Shown here: piece after piece, positions 36,984 through 45,659 of the stretch
Layout of the letters: each line of letters starts with the position of its first letter
Numbering within the stretch: the stretch's first letter is position 1
NCBI RefSeq assembly: GCF_000383675.1
Contig: NZ_KB911828.1
Location: 1-64,000 of the forward strand
DNA from: Terracoccus sp. 273MFTsu3.1
Lineage (GTDB): Bacteria > Actinomycetota > Actinomycetes > Actinomycetales > Dermatophilaceae
Reading direction: 5' to 3'
DNA length: 64,000 bases
The notes under the pieces: generated by a model
What the model was told of the DNA's origin: nothing
Seen by the model: the letters and a program-made list of their open reading frames with translations, nothing else
The model's database searches: none
Made by a program: the position numbers and the translations under genes

Positions 36984-37864
36984 GCGACCTCGTCCTGCTC
37001 CTCGTCACCGGTGTCGGCCTCGGCGCCCTCTACTTCATCGCGGCGAGCGGGCTCAGCCTCATCTACGGGCTCATGGGCGTGCTCAACTTCGCCCACGGCG
37101 TCTTCATGACGGCGGGGGCGTATGCCGCCTGGCTGACGATGGGTGCGCTCCCCGACGGGTGGCCGGTGGCCGCCCGCCTCGTGGTCGGCGTCCTCGTCGC
37201 CGTGGCGGTCGGGGCGGTTGTCGGTCTCGTCGTCGAGGTCGTCCTCATCCGGCCGCTCTACCGCCACCACATCCAGCAGGTCCTCGTCACGGTAGGACTG
37301 TCCCTCGCGGGCGTCGCTGCCGCACAAGGGATCTGGGGCGCGGACCCACGACCCGTCGAGAGGCCCGAGTGGATGAGCGGCACGACGGACATCCTCGGTG
37401 CGCGGCTGCCCAACGATCGCTTCGTGTACCTCCTCGTCGCCGTGGCCCTCTTCGCAGGACTTCTCGCGCTCCTGCACCTGACCCGCCTCGGTCTCGTGAT
37501 CCGGGCTGGTGTCGAGAACCGGACGATGGTCGAGGCCCTCGGCATCAACGTGCACCGGACCTTCACCACGGTCTTCGCCCTCGGCGGCGCAGCAGCAGGT
37601 CTCGCCGGGGTGCTCTACTCGCAGTACGCCGGGGCCGTGTCGCCCGCGCAGGGCGGCTCGTTGCTCATCTTCGCCTTCATCGTCGTCGTCATCGGTGGCA
37701 TGGGCTCGCTCACGGGCACGGCGGTCGCAGCCGTCGTCGTCGGGCTCGTCCAGCAGCTCGCCAACTACTACGCGGCGAGCGGCGTCGGTGACCTGTCGGT
37801 CGTGCTGCTCCTCGCGCTCGTGCTTCTGCTCCGACCGACCTCCCTGAAGGGAGCGATGGCATGA
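36980..37864 (+). CDS. ABC transporter permease, LivH type
   Basis: 294 residues with about eight membrane segments. SGLSLIYGLMGVLNFAHGVFMTAGAYAAW cut at about residues 24-52 and IRAGVENRTMVEALGIN (EAA-like coupling loop, about 175-191) are LivH hallmarks. Starts within the stop codon of the LivF gene and overlaps LivM by four bases. Confidence 0.9.
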   Translation: MSDLVLLLVTGVGLGALYFIAASGLSLIYGLMGVLNFAHGVFMTAGAYAAWLTMGALPDGWPVAARLVVGVLVAVAVGAVVGLVVEVVLIRPLYRHHIQQVLVTVGLSLAGVAAAQGIWGADPRPVERPEWMSGTTDILGARLPNDRFVYLLVAVALFAGLLALLHLTRLGLVIRAGVENRTMVEALGINVHRTFTTVFALGGAAAGLAGVLYSQYAGAVSPAQGGSLLIFAFIVVVIGGMGSLTGTAVAAVVVGLVQQLANYYAASGVGDLSVVLLLALVLLLRPTSLKGAMA

Positions 37865-39003
37865 CGTCGCCCACGGACCACCTGACGCACACGCATACGT
37901 CCTCGGTCACTCCGGACGGCGAGGGCGAGGCGACGATGACGCCGGAGGCGCCGGGGGAGGAGCGCCACGGCGCGCACCGGCTCCTCAGGGCGGTGCCGGC
38001 CGTCGTCCTGCTGGCCGTGCTCGCCTTCCTGCCCTACGTGCCGGTCGAGGTGCCGGGCATCCTCCCGGGGCGGGTCAACGGGCCGGGATCGATGCAGCTC
38101 CTCGCGACGTGTCTCGTCATCGGTGGCATCGCCCTGAGCTACGACGTCTTCTTCGGCCGGACCGGGCTGCTGAGCTTCGGGCACGCCCTCTTCGTCGCGG
38201 CCGGCAGCTATCTGCTGACGATCTCGCTCTCGACGTGGGCGCTGCCCCTTCCGTTCGCGGTGCTCGTCGCGCTGGCCCTGTCCACGGTGCTCGCCCTCGT
38301 CGTCGGCGCGGTCGCGCTGCGTGTCGGCGGCATCGCCTTCGCGATGGTGACCCTGGCGTTCGCCCAGGCAGCCTCGATCATCGTCATGCGCAACCCGGGA
38401 GGCGTGACCGGCGGTGAGGAGGGACGCCCGCTCGACCGTGACGCCGTGCCGGACCTGCTCGTCGGCGTCGCCAACGCGCCGTACCGCTACTGGCTGGCGC
38501 TGTGCTTCGTCGTCGTCGCCTGGGTCGTCGTCACGCTCCTCGTGCGGTCGCGAGCCGGGCACGCGATGGCCGCCGTCCGCGAGAACGAGCAGCGCGCCTC
38601 GGTCCTCGGTCTCGGGACCTACCGCGTCAAGCTGCTCGCGATCGTCGTCGGGTCGTTGCTCGGAGCCCTCGGCGGGGTCGTCCACGCCCTCGTGCTCGGT
38701 GGCTCGAACCCCCACCTGACGACCTCGGAGTTCACCTTGTCGCTCCTCGTCATGGTGGTGCTGGGAGGTGCAGGCAGCCGCTGGGGCGCCCTCGTCGGTG
38801 GTGTGCTCTACACGTATGCCGATGCTCGGCTCGTCGAGGTCAGCAACGCCGCGTTCCTGCAGGACCTGCCCGTCGTCGTGCGCCAGGTCCTGTCACAGCC
38901 TCTCTTCATCCTCGGCGCCTTCTTCGTCGTCGTGGTCTACTTCGCTCCGTCGGGTCTCACCGGGCTCGGCGGCAGACTGATCAGGAGGTCAGGGTCCAGA
39001 TGA
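37861..39003 (+). CDS. ABC transporter permease, LivM type
   Basis: 380 residues with about nine membrane segments. It contains YDVFFGRTGLLSFGHALFVAAG (LivM-type loop), AMVTLAFAQAASIIV and the coupling-loop sequence AVRENEQRASVLGLGTYRVK. The first 45 residues are hydrophilic and His/Glu-rich; an internal ATG at 37936 would remove 25 of them. Start 37861 is kept because it overlaps the LivH stop. The stop overlaps the hydrolase start. Confidence 0.9.
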   Translation: MTSPTDHLTHTHTSSVTPDGEGEATMTPEAPGEERHGAHRLLRAVPAVVLLAVLAFLPYVPVEVPGILPGRVNGPGSMQLLATCLVIGGIALSYDVFFGRTGLLSFGHALFVAAGSYLLTISLSTWALPLPFAVLVALALSTVLALVVGAVALRVGGIAFAMVTLAFAQAASIIVMRNPGGVTGGEEGRPLDRDAVPDLLVGVANAPYRYWLALCFVVVAWVVVTLLVRSRAGHAMAAVRENEQRASVLGLGTYRVKLLAIVVGSLLGALGGVVHALVLGGSNPHLTTSEFTLSLLVMVVLGGAGSRWGALVGGVLYTYADARLVEVSNAAFLQDLPVVVRQVLSQPLFILGAFFVVVVYFAPSGLTGLGGRLIRRSGSR

Positions 39004-39932
39004 GCACCACACCGTCCGCGTTCGTCATCGAGCTGCCCGAGGGAAGCCTCGCCATCCACGACCTCAGCCTGGGCACGCCGGCGCCCGACGCGCCCGTCGT
39101 GCTCGCGGTGCACGGCATCACGGCCAACGGCCTGTCGTGGCGCCGGGTCGCCGACGAGGTCGGTCGTCGCCACGGACCCGGCAGCGTGCGCTTCCTCGCC
39201 CCCGACCTGCGCGGCCGGGGCGACAGCCGCTCGGCGCCGGGACCCTACGGTCTCGGCGCGCACGTGGACGACCTGACCTCCATCGCCACCGTGTTCGGCT
39301 CGGCCCCGGTGCTCCTCGGCCACTCGATGGGCGCCTTCATCGCCGCCCTCGCCGCGGCCCGGCACCCCGAGCGGTTCCCGGCGGCCGTGCTCGTCGACGG
39401 CGGCCTCGCCTTCCCCGTGCCCGACGACCTCGACGTCGACGCAGCCATCAAGTCCGTGATCGGGCCGGCCATGGACCGGCTGTCGATGCGCTTCGCCGAC
39501 CCTGCGGCATACCTCGGCTTCTGGTCGGGGCACCCCGCCCTCGGGCCCGTGCTCCGGGGGCCCGGTGGCGACGCAGCCCGGGCCTACGTCGAGCACGACC
39601 TCGTCCAGGACGCCTCCGACGGTCAGTGGCGCAGCACGTGCGTGCTCGAGGCCGTCCGAGCCGACGGCGCCGACGTGATGGCAGATCGGGAGACCCACGC
39701 CGGCCTCGCGACCGCGGTCGGCGAGGGGGTCCGGGCCGAGCTCGTGTGGGCCGAGCGAGGCCTGCTCGACGAGCCGCAGGGGCTCTACGACGAGTCACGG
39801 CTCCAGGCCCTGCACCTGCCGGAGGGCGTGCGGACGACGCGGGTCGACGCCAACCACTACGACGTCATCCTCGGGGACGTGGGCGTCGCAGCTGTCGCCG
39901 ACGCCGTCGACCGCCTCCTCCTCCCGGGGTGA
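39000..39932 (+). CDS. Alpha/beta hydrolase in the Liv-type operon
   Basis: 310 residues. Nucleophile elbow GHSMGA with Ser about 108, oxyanion region VHGITANGLSWR, PDLRGRGDS and a late His in ANHYDVILGD. The lid insert is Asp/Pro-rich. The ATG overlaps the LivM stop (ATGA), and AGGAGG lies eleven bases upstream, so it belongs to the transporter operon. It probably processes the imported compound, for example an ester, amide or lactone; the exact reaction is unknown. Confidence 0.82.
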   Translation: MSTTPSAFVIELPEGSLAIHDLSLGTPAPDAPVVLAVHGITANGLSWRRVADEVGRRHGPGSVRFLAPDLRGRGDSRSAPGPYGLGAHVDDLTSIATVFGSAPVLLGHSMGAFIAALAAARHPERFPAAVLVDGGLAFPVPDDLDVDAAIKSVIGPAMDRLSMRFADPAAYLGFWSGHPALGPVLRGPGGDAARAYVEHDLVQDASDGQWRSTCVLEAVRADGADVMADRETHAGLATAVGEGVRAELVWAERGLLDEPQGLYDESRLQALHLPEGVRTTRVDANHYDVILGDVGVAAVADAVDRLLLPG

Positions 39933-40002
39933 CGACGACCGGGACCGCGTTCACCGTCTGTGGGTGATGCCCGGCTGAGGTACGCCGGTCGATCCTGCCG
40001 TC

Positions 40003-40947
40003 ATGACCCGATTCCTCGTCAACGCAGACACGTTCGCCCGCGCCGAGACCGACCGGATGTTCGCCGCCGTGCTCGCGGACTCGGGCGGGGTCAACCTGCT
40101 CAGCCACACGCGGACGCCGACACCACTCGACCACCAACCGGTGATCAGGATGAACCGCGACACGCTCTACAGCGCCGCTGTCGTCGACATCAGCGGCGGT
40201 GCCGTGCTCACCCTGCCCGATGCCGGGGGACGCTATCTCTCGGCGATGGTCGTCAACCGCGACCACTACGTCAACGCCGTGCTCCACGACCCGGGCCAGC
40301 ACGAGCTGACGACCGAGCGCTTCGACACCGACTACGTCGCCGTGGCCGTCCGGATCCTCGTCGACCCGGCGGATCCCGAGGACGTCGCCGTGGTCAACGC
40401 ACTCCAGGACGGTGTCTCCCTGACGGCGGCAGCGGCACGGCCGTTCACCACACCTGACTACGACGCGGAGTCCCTGGACCGGACGCGCTCGGCCCTGCTC
40501 CAGCTGGCGAAGGGGTACGCCGGCTTCGACGGTGCCTTCGGGAGCCGTGAGGAGGTCGATCCCGTCCGCCACCTGGTCGGGACGGCGGCGGGGTGGGGCG
40601 GCCTCCCGGCGCACGAGGCGACGTACGTCAACGTCGACCCCGGGCTGCCCGTGGGGGAGTACCGACTGACCGTGCGCGACGTCCCCGTCGACGGGTTCTG
40701 GTCCGTCAGCCTCTACACCGCCGACGGGTACTTCGACGACGACGGCAGCCGCGTCAGCCTCAACAACCTGACGGCGCAGAAGGATCCGGACGGCTCCGTG
40801 ACCGTGCACTTCGGCGGCTGCGCAGACGGCCGGCCCAACTGCCTCGGCATCAAGGAGGGGTGGAACTACCTCGTGCGCCTCTACCGGCCGCGGCCCGAGG
40901 TCCTCGACGGCACGTGGACCGTCCCGGAGGTCTCACCCGTCCGCTGA
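40003..40947 (+). CDS. DUF1254/DUF1214 family protein
   Basis: 314 residues. The opening VNADTFARAETDRMFAAVLA, PVIRMNRDTLYSAAVVDISGGAVLTLPD cut around residues 47-74, and the C-terminal DUF1214 part (DGFWSVSLYTADGYF; GIKEGWNYLVRLYRPRPEVLDGTW) identify the family. Function is unknown. No signal peptide is seen; many relatives are exported. It is followed by a 9-bp microsatellite and then by a convergent regulator. GATCCT six bases before the ATG is a weak leaderless -10. Confidence 0.82.
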   Translation: MTRFLVNADTFARAETDRMFAAVLADSGGVNLLSHTRTPTPLDHQPVIRMNRDTLYSAAVVDISGGAVLTLPDAGGRYLSAMVVNRDHYVNAVLHDPGQHELTTERFDTDYVAVAVRILVDPADPEDVAVVNALQDGVSLTAAAARPFTTPDYDAESLDRTRSALLQLAKGYAGFDGAFGSREEVDPVRHLVGTAAGWGGLPAHEATYVNVDPGLPVGEYRLTVRDVPVDGFWSVSLYTADGYFDDDGSRVSLNNLTAQKDPDGSVTVHFGGCADGRPNCLGIKEGWNYLVRLYRPRPEVLDGTWTVPEVSPVR

Positions 40948-40998
40948 CCGCGACGAGGCCGCCGGAGTCGCGAGGTCTCGAGGACGGCGCTCGGCCGC

Positions 40999-41084
40999 GT
41001 CGAGCCCGTCGAGCCCGTCGAGCCCGTCGAGCCCGTCGAGCCCGTCGAGCCCGTCGAGCCCGTCGAGCCCGTCGAGCCCGTCGA
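40999..41084. repeat. 9-bp microsatellite, nine perfect copies plus a partial
   Basis: GTCGAGCCC is repeated nine times without a mismatch from 40999 to 41079, followed by a partial copy (GTCGA). It sits between the convergent ends of the DUF1254 gene and the GAF/PucR-type regulator gene. Being a multiple of three, it leaves every frame open. Perfect copies suggest recent expansion. Confidence 0.95.
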
Positions 41085-41107
41085 CATTGACCGTGCTCCC
41101 GCGGCGG

Positions 41108-42997
41108 TCAGGCCGGGGCCTGGAGCGCGCGGAGGCGCAGCGCGATCTGCAGCTCGAGCGCGTGGTCGGGGTGCTGCCAGGACTCCCCGAGCAGGGCGGC
41201 GATCCGCTCGAGCCGCTGCGAGACGGTGTTGACGTGCACGTGGAGCGTGCCGGCCGCGTGGCGCGGGCTCCCGCCTGCGGCGAAGTAGGCCGCGAGCGTC
41301 CCCACGAGGTCGGTGCCGCGCCGCTCGTCGTAGTCGAGGACGGGACCGAGCAGCTTGCGGACGTACTCGTCGACGTCGGGCGACGAGCCCACGATGAGCC
41401 CGGCGAAGCCGAGCTGGGTCGCCGCGGCGCCCTTGCCCCGGTGTCCGAGGGCGATGAGAGCCCCCACGGTGCGATGGCCCTCCTCGTGCGCCTCGCTGAT
41501 CCCGTCGACGTCCGTGACCGGACCGACGCCGGCCACGGTGACGCACGTGCGCTTGCCGATGCGGGCGGCCACGGCGCGGGCGAGTCCGTCCGGCTCGGTA
41601 CCGGGCACGAGGGCGATGACGTCGCCGTCGTGGGAGCCGACGAGCGAGGCCTCGCCGGTGGCAGCGCTGGCGGAGATGAGCAGGGCGCGGTGCCCGGTCG
41701 GCTCGTCGCCGCGGAGCACGAGCAGGCAGAACGGCCGCTGGGGGTCGAAGCCGACGGCTCGGGAGAGCGCGAGGCGCTCCTCGCGCGAGCCTCGGGAGCT
41801 GACGAGGTCGCTGACGAGACGGTTGCGAGCGGACTGCCGGGCGTCGGCGGCCTGACGCTCGAAGAGCAGGACGAGGGCGGTGACGACGCCGGCGCGCTCG
41901 ACCGTGCGCTGGTCCGAGTCGCTGAGGGTCGGGCCTCCGACGTAGATCGTGCCGAGCCGCTCGCGGGCCGCGGTGACGGCGACCGCGTAGGCGCCGTCCC
42001 GCTCGACGAGGCGACCGGCGCCCAGGCCGGGGAGCGCGTTGAGCGCCGCGAACGGGTCGCCACCGGCAGGGTCCTGCGCGGGTGCCGGACCCGACGAGCT
42101 GTGGCGGTGACCGTTCTCGTCGACGAGCACGGCCCACCCCCCGAGGAGCTCCGCGAGGGCGTGCGTGATGTCGTCGACGCCACCGCCGCCGAGCACGAGG
42201 GAGGCGAAGCGGTCGTGGGCCGCGGCGGCCTTCTCGACGCCCTCGGCATACTGCCTCACCGTCTCGTGGGCGTCCGAGAGGGCGGCCAGCGCGTTCTCGG
42301 CGTCGGCGAGGGCGCGGGTCTGCACGAGGGTCACGGCGGCGAGGGTGGCGAGGTTGCCGAGGAGTCCGACCTCCTCGCGGGTGAACGGGCGCGACGAGCG
42401 GTTGGCGGCGAAGAGCACGCCGACGAAGTGCTTCTCGACGATGAGTGGCGTGCCGCAGATGGCGATGATCCCCTCCTCGCCCACGGCTCCGTCGATGGCG
42501 TTGGTGTGGCGGAAGCGCTCGTCGGCCCAGTAGTCGGCGGTCCAGTAGGGCTTGTGGGTCGAGGCGACGAGACCACCGAGGCCGGCTCCGAGCGCCAGAC
42601 GCACGGACTGGAACGCCGCCGAGACGGAGCCGTCGGTGGCCCGCATGAAGGTGTCGCCCGCCTCGGGGTCGTAGAGCGTGAGGTAGGCGAGGTCGGTCCC
42701 GACGAGACGGCGGGCCCGGCGGACGATCGCGTCGAGCACCGAGCCCGGGTCGCTCTCGGTCGCGAGCTCACGGGCCGTGTCGAGCAGTGCCGCGAGGCCG
42801 GCCTCGCGGTGCTGATGCACCTCGCGGGCGCTCGTGATGCGCAGGGCCAGGTCCCGGGCCTCCGCCGGGGCGTCGGCTGCTGCGATCTCGGCGACGGTGG
42901 CGTCGGCGGCGAGCAGCTCGAGCAGGGCGACGACCTGGTCGGCCTGCTCGGCGCCCACCTGTTCGGCGGGCGGCTGCGTCTCGCTGCGGGTGGCCAC
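41108..42997 (-). CDS. GAF-domain, PucR-type helix-turn-helix transcriptional regulator
   Basis: 629 residues. A GAF-like sensory domain occupies about residues 75-225 (VLDAIVRRARRLVGTDLAYLTLYD; FVGVLFAANRSSRPFTREE). A middle region resembles the CdaR GGDEF-like module (FCLLVLRGDEPTGHRALL). The C-terminal PucR HTH is at about 555-620 (LVGTLAAYFAAGGSPRHAAG, LHVHVNTVSQRLERI). Such proteins activate catabolic operons in response to a small molecule. Neighbouring targets could be the SDR gene just upstream or the Liv-type operon. GTG start with TAGGAT six bases upstream. Confidence 0.85.
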   Translation of the reverse strand: MATRSETQPPAEQVGAEQADQVVALLELLAADATVAEIAAADAPAEARDLALRITSAREVHQHREAGLAALLDTARELATESDPGSVLDAIVRRARRLVGTDLAYLTLYDPEAGDTFMRATDGSVSAAFQSVRLALGAGLGGLVASTHKPYWTADYWADERFRHTNAIDGAVGEEGIIAICGTPLIVEKHFVGVLFAANRSSRPFTREEVGLLGNLATLAAVTLVQTRALADAENALAALSDAHETVRQYAEGVEKAAAAHDRFASLVLGGGGVDDITHALAELLGGWAVLVDENGHRHSSSGPAPAQDPAGGDPFAALNALPGLGAGRLVERDGAYAVAVTAARERLGTIYVGGPTLSDSDQRTVERAGVVTALVLLFERQAADARQSARNRLVSDLVSSRGSREERLALSRAVGFDPQRPFCLLVLRGDEPTGHRALLISASAATGEASLVGSHDGDVIALVPGTEPDGLARAVAARIGKRTCVTVAGVGPVTDVDGISEAHEEGHRTVGALIALGHRGKGAAATQLGFAGLIVGSSPDVDEYVRKLLGPVLDYDERRGTDLVGTLAAYFAAGGSPRHAAGTLHVHVNTVSQRLERIAALLGESWQHPDHALELQIALRLRALQAPA

Positions 42998-43003
42998 GGG
43001 CAG

Positions 43004-43009
43004 ATCCTA
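43004..43009 (-). promoter_or_regulatory. Candidate -10 element for the PucR-type regulator
   Basis: TAGGAT on the minus strand ends six bases before the GTG at 42997. It fits TAnnnT, without a Shine-Dalgarno sequence. Confidence 0.5.
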
Positions 43010-43064
43010 GGCGGGTCGGGTCTCGGGTGGGTCGGGTGAGCGGGGCGACGGCGGGAGGGCCGGC

Positions 43065-43886
43065 TCAGTGGGCCGTCCAGCCGCCGTCCATGGAGAACGA
43101 CGTGCCGCTGATCGAGCCGGAGGCCGGTCCGCACAGGAAGAGCGTGAGCGCTGCGACCTCGTCGGGCTCGACGAGGCGCTTGACCGCCACGGGCGCCAGC
43201 ATGACCTTCTCGACGACCTCGGACTCGGGGATGCCGTGGGTCCTGGCCTGGTCGGCGATCTGCTTCTCCACCAGCGGCGTCCGCACGTAGGCGGGGTTGA
43301 TGCACGTCGACGTGACGCCGTGCGGGGCTCCCTCGAGAGCGACGACCTTCGACAGCCCCTCGAGCCCGTGCTTGGCCGTGACGTAGGCCGACTTGAAGGC
43401 GCTGGCACGGAGGCCGTGGACGCTCGAGATGTTGACGACGCGACCCCAGCCGCGGTCGTACATGTGCGGGAGGCTCTGCCGGATGAGCCGGAACGGCGAG
43501 GTGAGCATGAGGTCGAGGATGAAGTCGAACCGCTCGAGCGGGAAGTCCTCGATGGGGCTCACGTGCTGGATGCCGGCGTTGTTGACGAGGATGTCGACCT
43601 CGGTGGGCAGGTCGGCCAGGGCGTCGAGGTCGCTGAGGTCGGCCGTGATCGTCGCGACGCCCGAGCCCTCGGCCAGGGCTGCGAGGCCCTCCTCGTCGAG
43701 GTCGACGGCGTGCACCTTGGCGCCGGCGGTCGCCAGGGCCTGCGCGACGCTGGCCCCGATGCCGCTCGCAGCGCCGGTCACGAGGGCCGTGCGGCCGGTG
43801 AGGTCGATGGGGTCGTTGACCGCCAGGGAGCCGCGCTGCTGGCGGTCCGGGGCGTCGTCGCGTGCGTCGTTGCGGGCGTCGGCCAT
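43065..43886 (-). CDS. SDR family, probable 3-hydroxybutyrate dehydrogenase
   Basis: 273 residues. Cofactor motif TGAASGIG (37-44), NNAG (102-105), catalytic Tyr168 and Lys172 in YVTAKHG. The segments NNAGIQHVSPIEDFPLERF and INPAYVRTPLVEKQI are characteristic of D-3-hydroxybutyrate dehydrogenases, which use NAD+ to make acetoacetate. The 20 N-terminal residues are an Asp/Arg-rich extension. ATG start with TAGTCT six bases upstream. It lies upstream of the regulator on the same strand. Confidence 0.82.
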   Translation of the reverse strand: MADARNDARDDAPDRQQRGSLAVNDPIDLTGRTALVTGAASGIGASVAQALATAGAKVHAVDLDEEGLAALAEGSGVATITADLSDLDALADLPTEVDILVNNAGIQHVSPIEDFPLERFDFILDLMLTSPFRLIRQSLPHMYDRGWGRVVNISSVHGLRASAFKSAYVTAKHGLEGLSKVVALEGAPHGVTSTCINPAYVRTPLVEKQIADQARTHGIPESEVVEKVMLAPVAVKRLVEPDEVAALTLFLCGPASGSISGTSFSMDGGWTAH

Positions 43887-43892
43887 GCGGGA

Positions 43893-43898
43893 AGACTA
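43893..43898 (-). promoter_or_regulatory. Candidate -10 element for the SDR gene
   Basis: TAGTCT on the minus strand, six bases before the ATG at 43886. Same hexamer and spacing as the VOC gene at 31358. Confidence 0.5.
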
Positions 43899-44084
43899 GG
43901 TAGGTGATCCGGAGCCACCTGTGTGGTGACCTGACACAAAACCCGGCAACCCATGTGGGTCCCGCTCACCCTCGGTCACGGGGCGCCTGGGCCTCGCCGC
44001 TGTCGCCGGCGCTGTCGCCGCTGGCCTGCCCACCGGGACCTTCGCCTCTGGCCCGCGCCGCGCCGTCCGCCGGACGATGAACGG

Positions 44085-45659
44085 GTGGAGACCGTCGTGA
44101 GCACGAGGTGTGGGACGGTGCAGGGCTTCGTGGACGACGGGGTGCACACGTTCCTCGGGATCCCGTACGCCGCGCCGCCGGTCGGAGCCGCTCGGCTCCA
44201 GCCACCCCAGCCCCCGGACCCGTGGCAGGGCGTCCGCGACGCGACGACGCCGGGCGCGGAGCCGCCTCAGGTGGCGCCACCATCGTCCGGTGGGCCGCCC
44301 GCTGGATCGGGGGAGAGCTGGGACGACGTCAGCAGCGCCTTCGAGCAGGTGCGACGTGCCGCCCCGTCCTCGGACTATCTCAACCTCAACATCTGGACGC
44401 CCGAGCCCGGCCGGGTCGGTCTTCCGGTGATGGTCTGGATCCAGGGCGGCATGTTCGAGCTCAGCTCGACGGCGGCGTACGACGGACGACGGTTCGCCCG
44501 TGACGGGGTCGTGTGCGTCGTCATCAACTGGCGCCCCGGCGCGGAGGGCTTCCTCTTTCTCGACGACGGCATCGCCGACCTCGGTCTGCTCGACCAGGTC
44601 GCAGCCCTGGCCTGGGTGCGCGACAACATCGCGTCATTCGGCGGCGACCCGGACCGCGTCACCGTCTTCGGGGAGTCGGCCGGGGCGATGAGCATCGGTT
44701 GCCTCCTCGCGATGCCGGAGGCCGCGGGACTCTTCCGTCGAGCCGTGCTGCAGAGCGGTGCGGCACACCACGTGAGTGAGCCCGAGCACGCCCTGCGCAT
44801 CGCCCACGACCTCGCCCACCGCCTCGGCGTCCCCCCGACGCGCGAGGCCATCGCGGGGACCGGGGTCGCGCGCCTGCTGACGGCGCAGGCCGACCTGAAG
44901 CGTGACCTGCTCGCCGACCCGGACCCGGAGCGCTGGGGCCCGGCGGTGGTGACGACCACGATGCCCTGGCAGCCCGTCGTCGACGGGTCGGTGCTCCCGG
45001 CGCGACCGATCGACCGGATCGCTGCGGGCTCGGCTGCGGAGGTCGACGTCCTCGTCGGCACCAACACCGAGGACTGGCGACTGTGGCTCGTGGTGAGTGG
45101 CGCATTCGCCGGGATCACGGATGAGATCCTGTGTGGCCCGGTCAGCACCCACGGCTACCAGTGTCTCGAGGCCTACGGGCTCGACCCGCAGGTCGCGCTG
45201 CGTGCCTACCGGACGCACTACCCGCGCGCGGTTCCCGGTGACCTGTTGGCGGCGGTCCAGACGGACTGGTGGATGCGGATCCCCGCCATCCGACTCGCCG
45301 AGGCACACGCGTCCGCACGCTCACACGGGGCTTCCCCCGGCGCTCACACCGGCACCTACATGTACGAGTTCGCCTGGGGTTCGCCGGGACTCGGTGCGGT
45401 GCACGCCCTCGAGGTCCCCTTCGTCTTCGACACGGCGCGGAGCGACACGCCTCTCTTCGGGCCGTTGCTCGGAACGGACCCGCCCCAGGAGCTGGCGCGG
45501 GCCATGCACGGAGCCTGGGTGGCGTTCGCCTCGTCGGGAGACCCGGGCTGGGCGGCGTACGAGACCGACCACCGGAGGACGATGCGCTTCGACACCGCCA
45601 GCACGGTGGTCGATGACCCTCGTGCCTGGGAGCAGGCGTTCTGGGAGGGCCTGCGGTGA
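44085..45659 (+). CDS. Type-B carboxylesterase/lipase family protein
   Basis: About 524 residues of the carboxylesterase (PnbA-like) family. Opening CGTVQGFVDDGVHTFLGIPYAAPPVG, nucleophile Ser in VFGESAGAMS (about residue 198), NLNIWTPEP, and the likely catalytic His in GAVHALEVPFVFD. The oxyanion-hole motif, normally HGGG, reads QGGM here (MVWIQGGMF), an unusual change that may alter activity. Start GTG 44085 is chosen; GTG 44097 is the alternative. The stop codon overlaps the start of the E2-like gene (GTGA), an unexpected partner. Divergent from the SDR gene. Confidence 0.82.
   Translation: METVVSTRCGTVQGFVDDGVHTFLGIPYAAPPVGAARLQPPQPPDPWQGVRDATTPGAEPPQVAPPSSGGPPAGSGESWDDVSSAFEQVRRAAPSSDYLNLNIWTPEPGRVGLPVMVWIQGGMFELSSTAAYDGRRFARDGVVCVVINWRPGAEGFLFLDDGIADLGLLDQVAALAWVRDNIASFGGDPDRVTVFGESAGAMSIGCLLAMPEAAGLFRRAVLQSGAAHHVSEPEHALRIAHDLAHRLGVPPTREAIAGTGVARLLTAQADLKRDLLADPDPERWGPAVVTTTMPWQPVVDGSVLPARPIDRIAAGSAAEVDVLVGTNTEDWRLWLVVSGAFAGITDEILCGPVSTHGYQCLEAYGLDPQVALRAYRTHYPRAVPGDLLAAVQTDWWMRIPAIRLAEAHASARSHGASPGAHTGTYMYEFAWGSPGLGAVHALEVPFVFDTARSDTPLFGPLLGTDPPQELARAMHGAWVAFASSGDPGWAAYETDHRRTMRFDTASTVVDDPRAWEQAFWEGLR

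Noticed and set aside
40999-41084. Repeat considered as CRISPR or as a collagen-like coding repeat
   Set aside because: A 9-bp unit with no spacers. It lies outside both flanking genes' supported reading frames.
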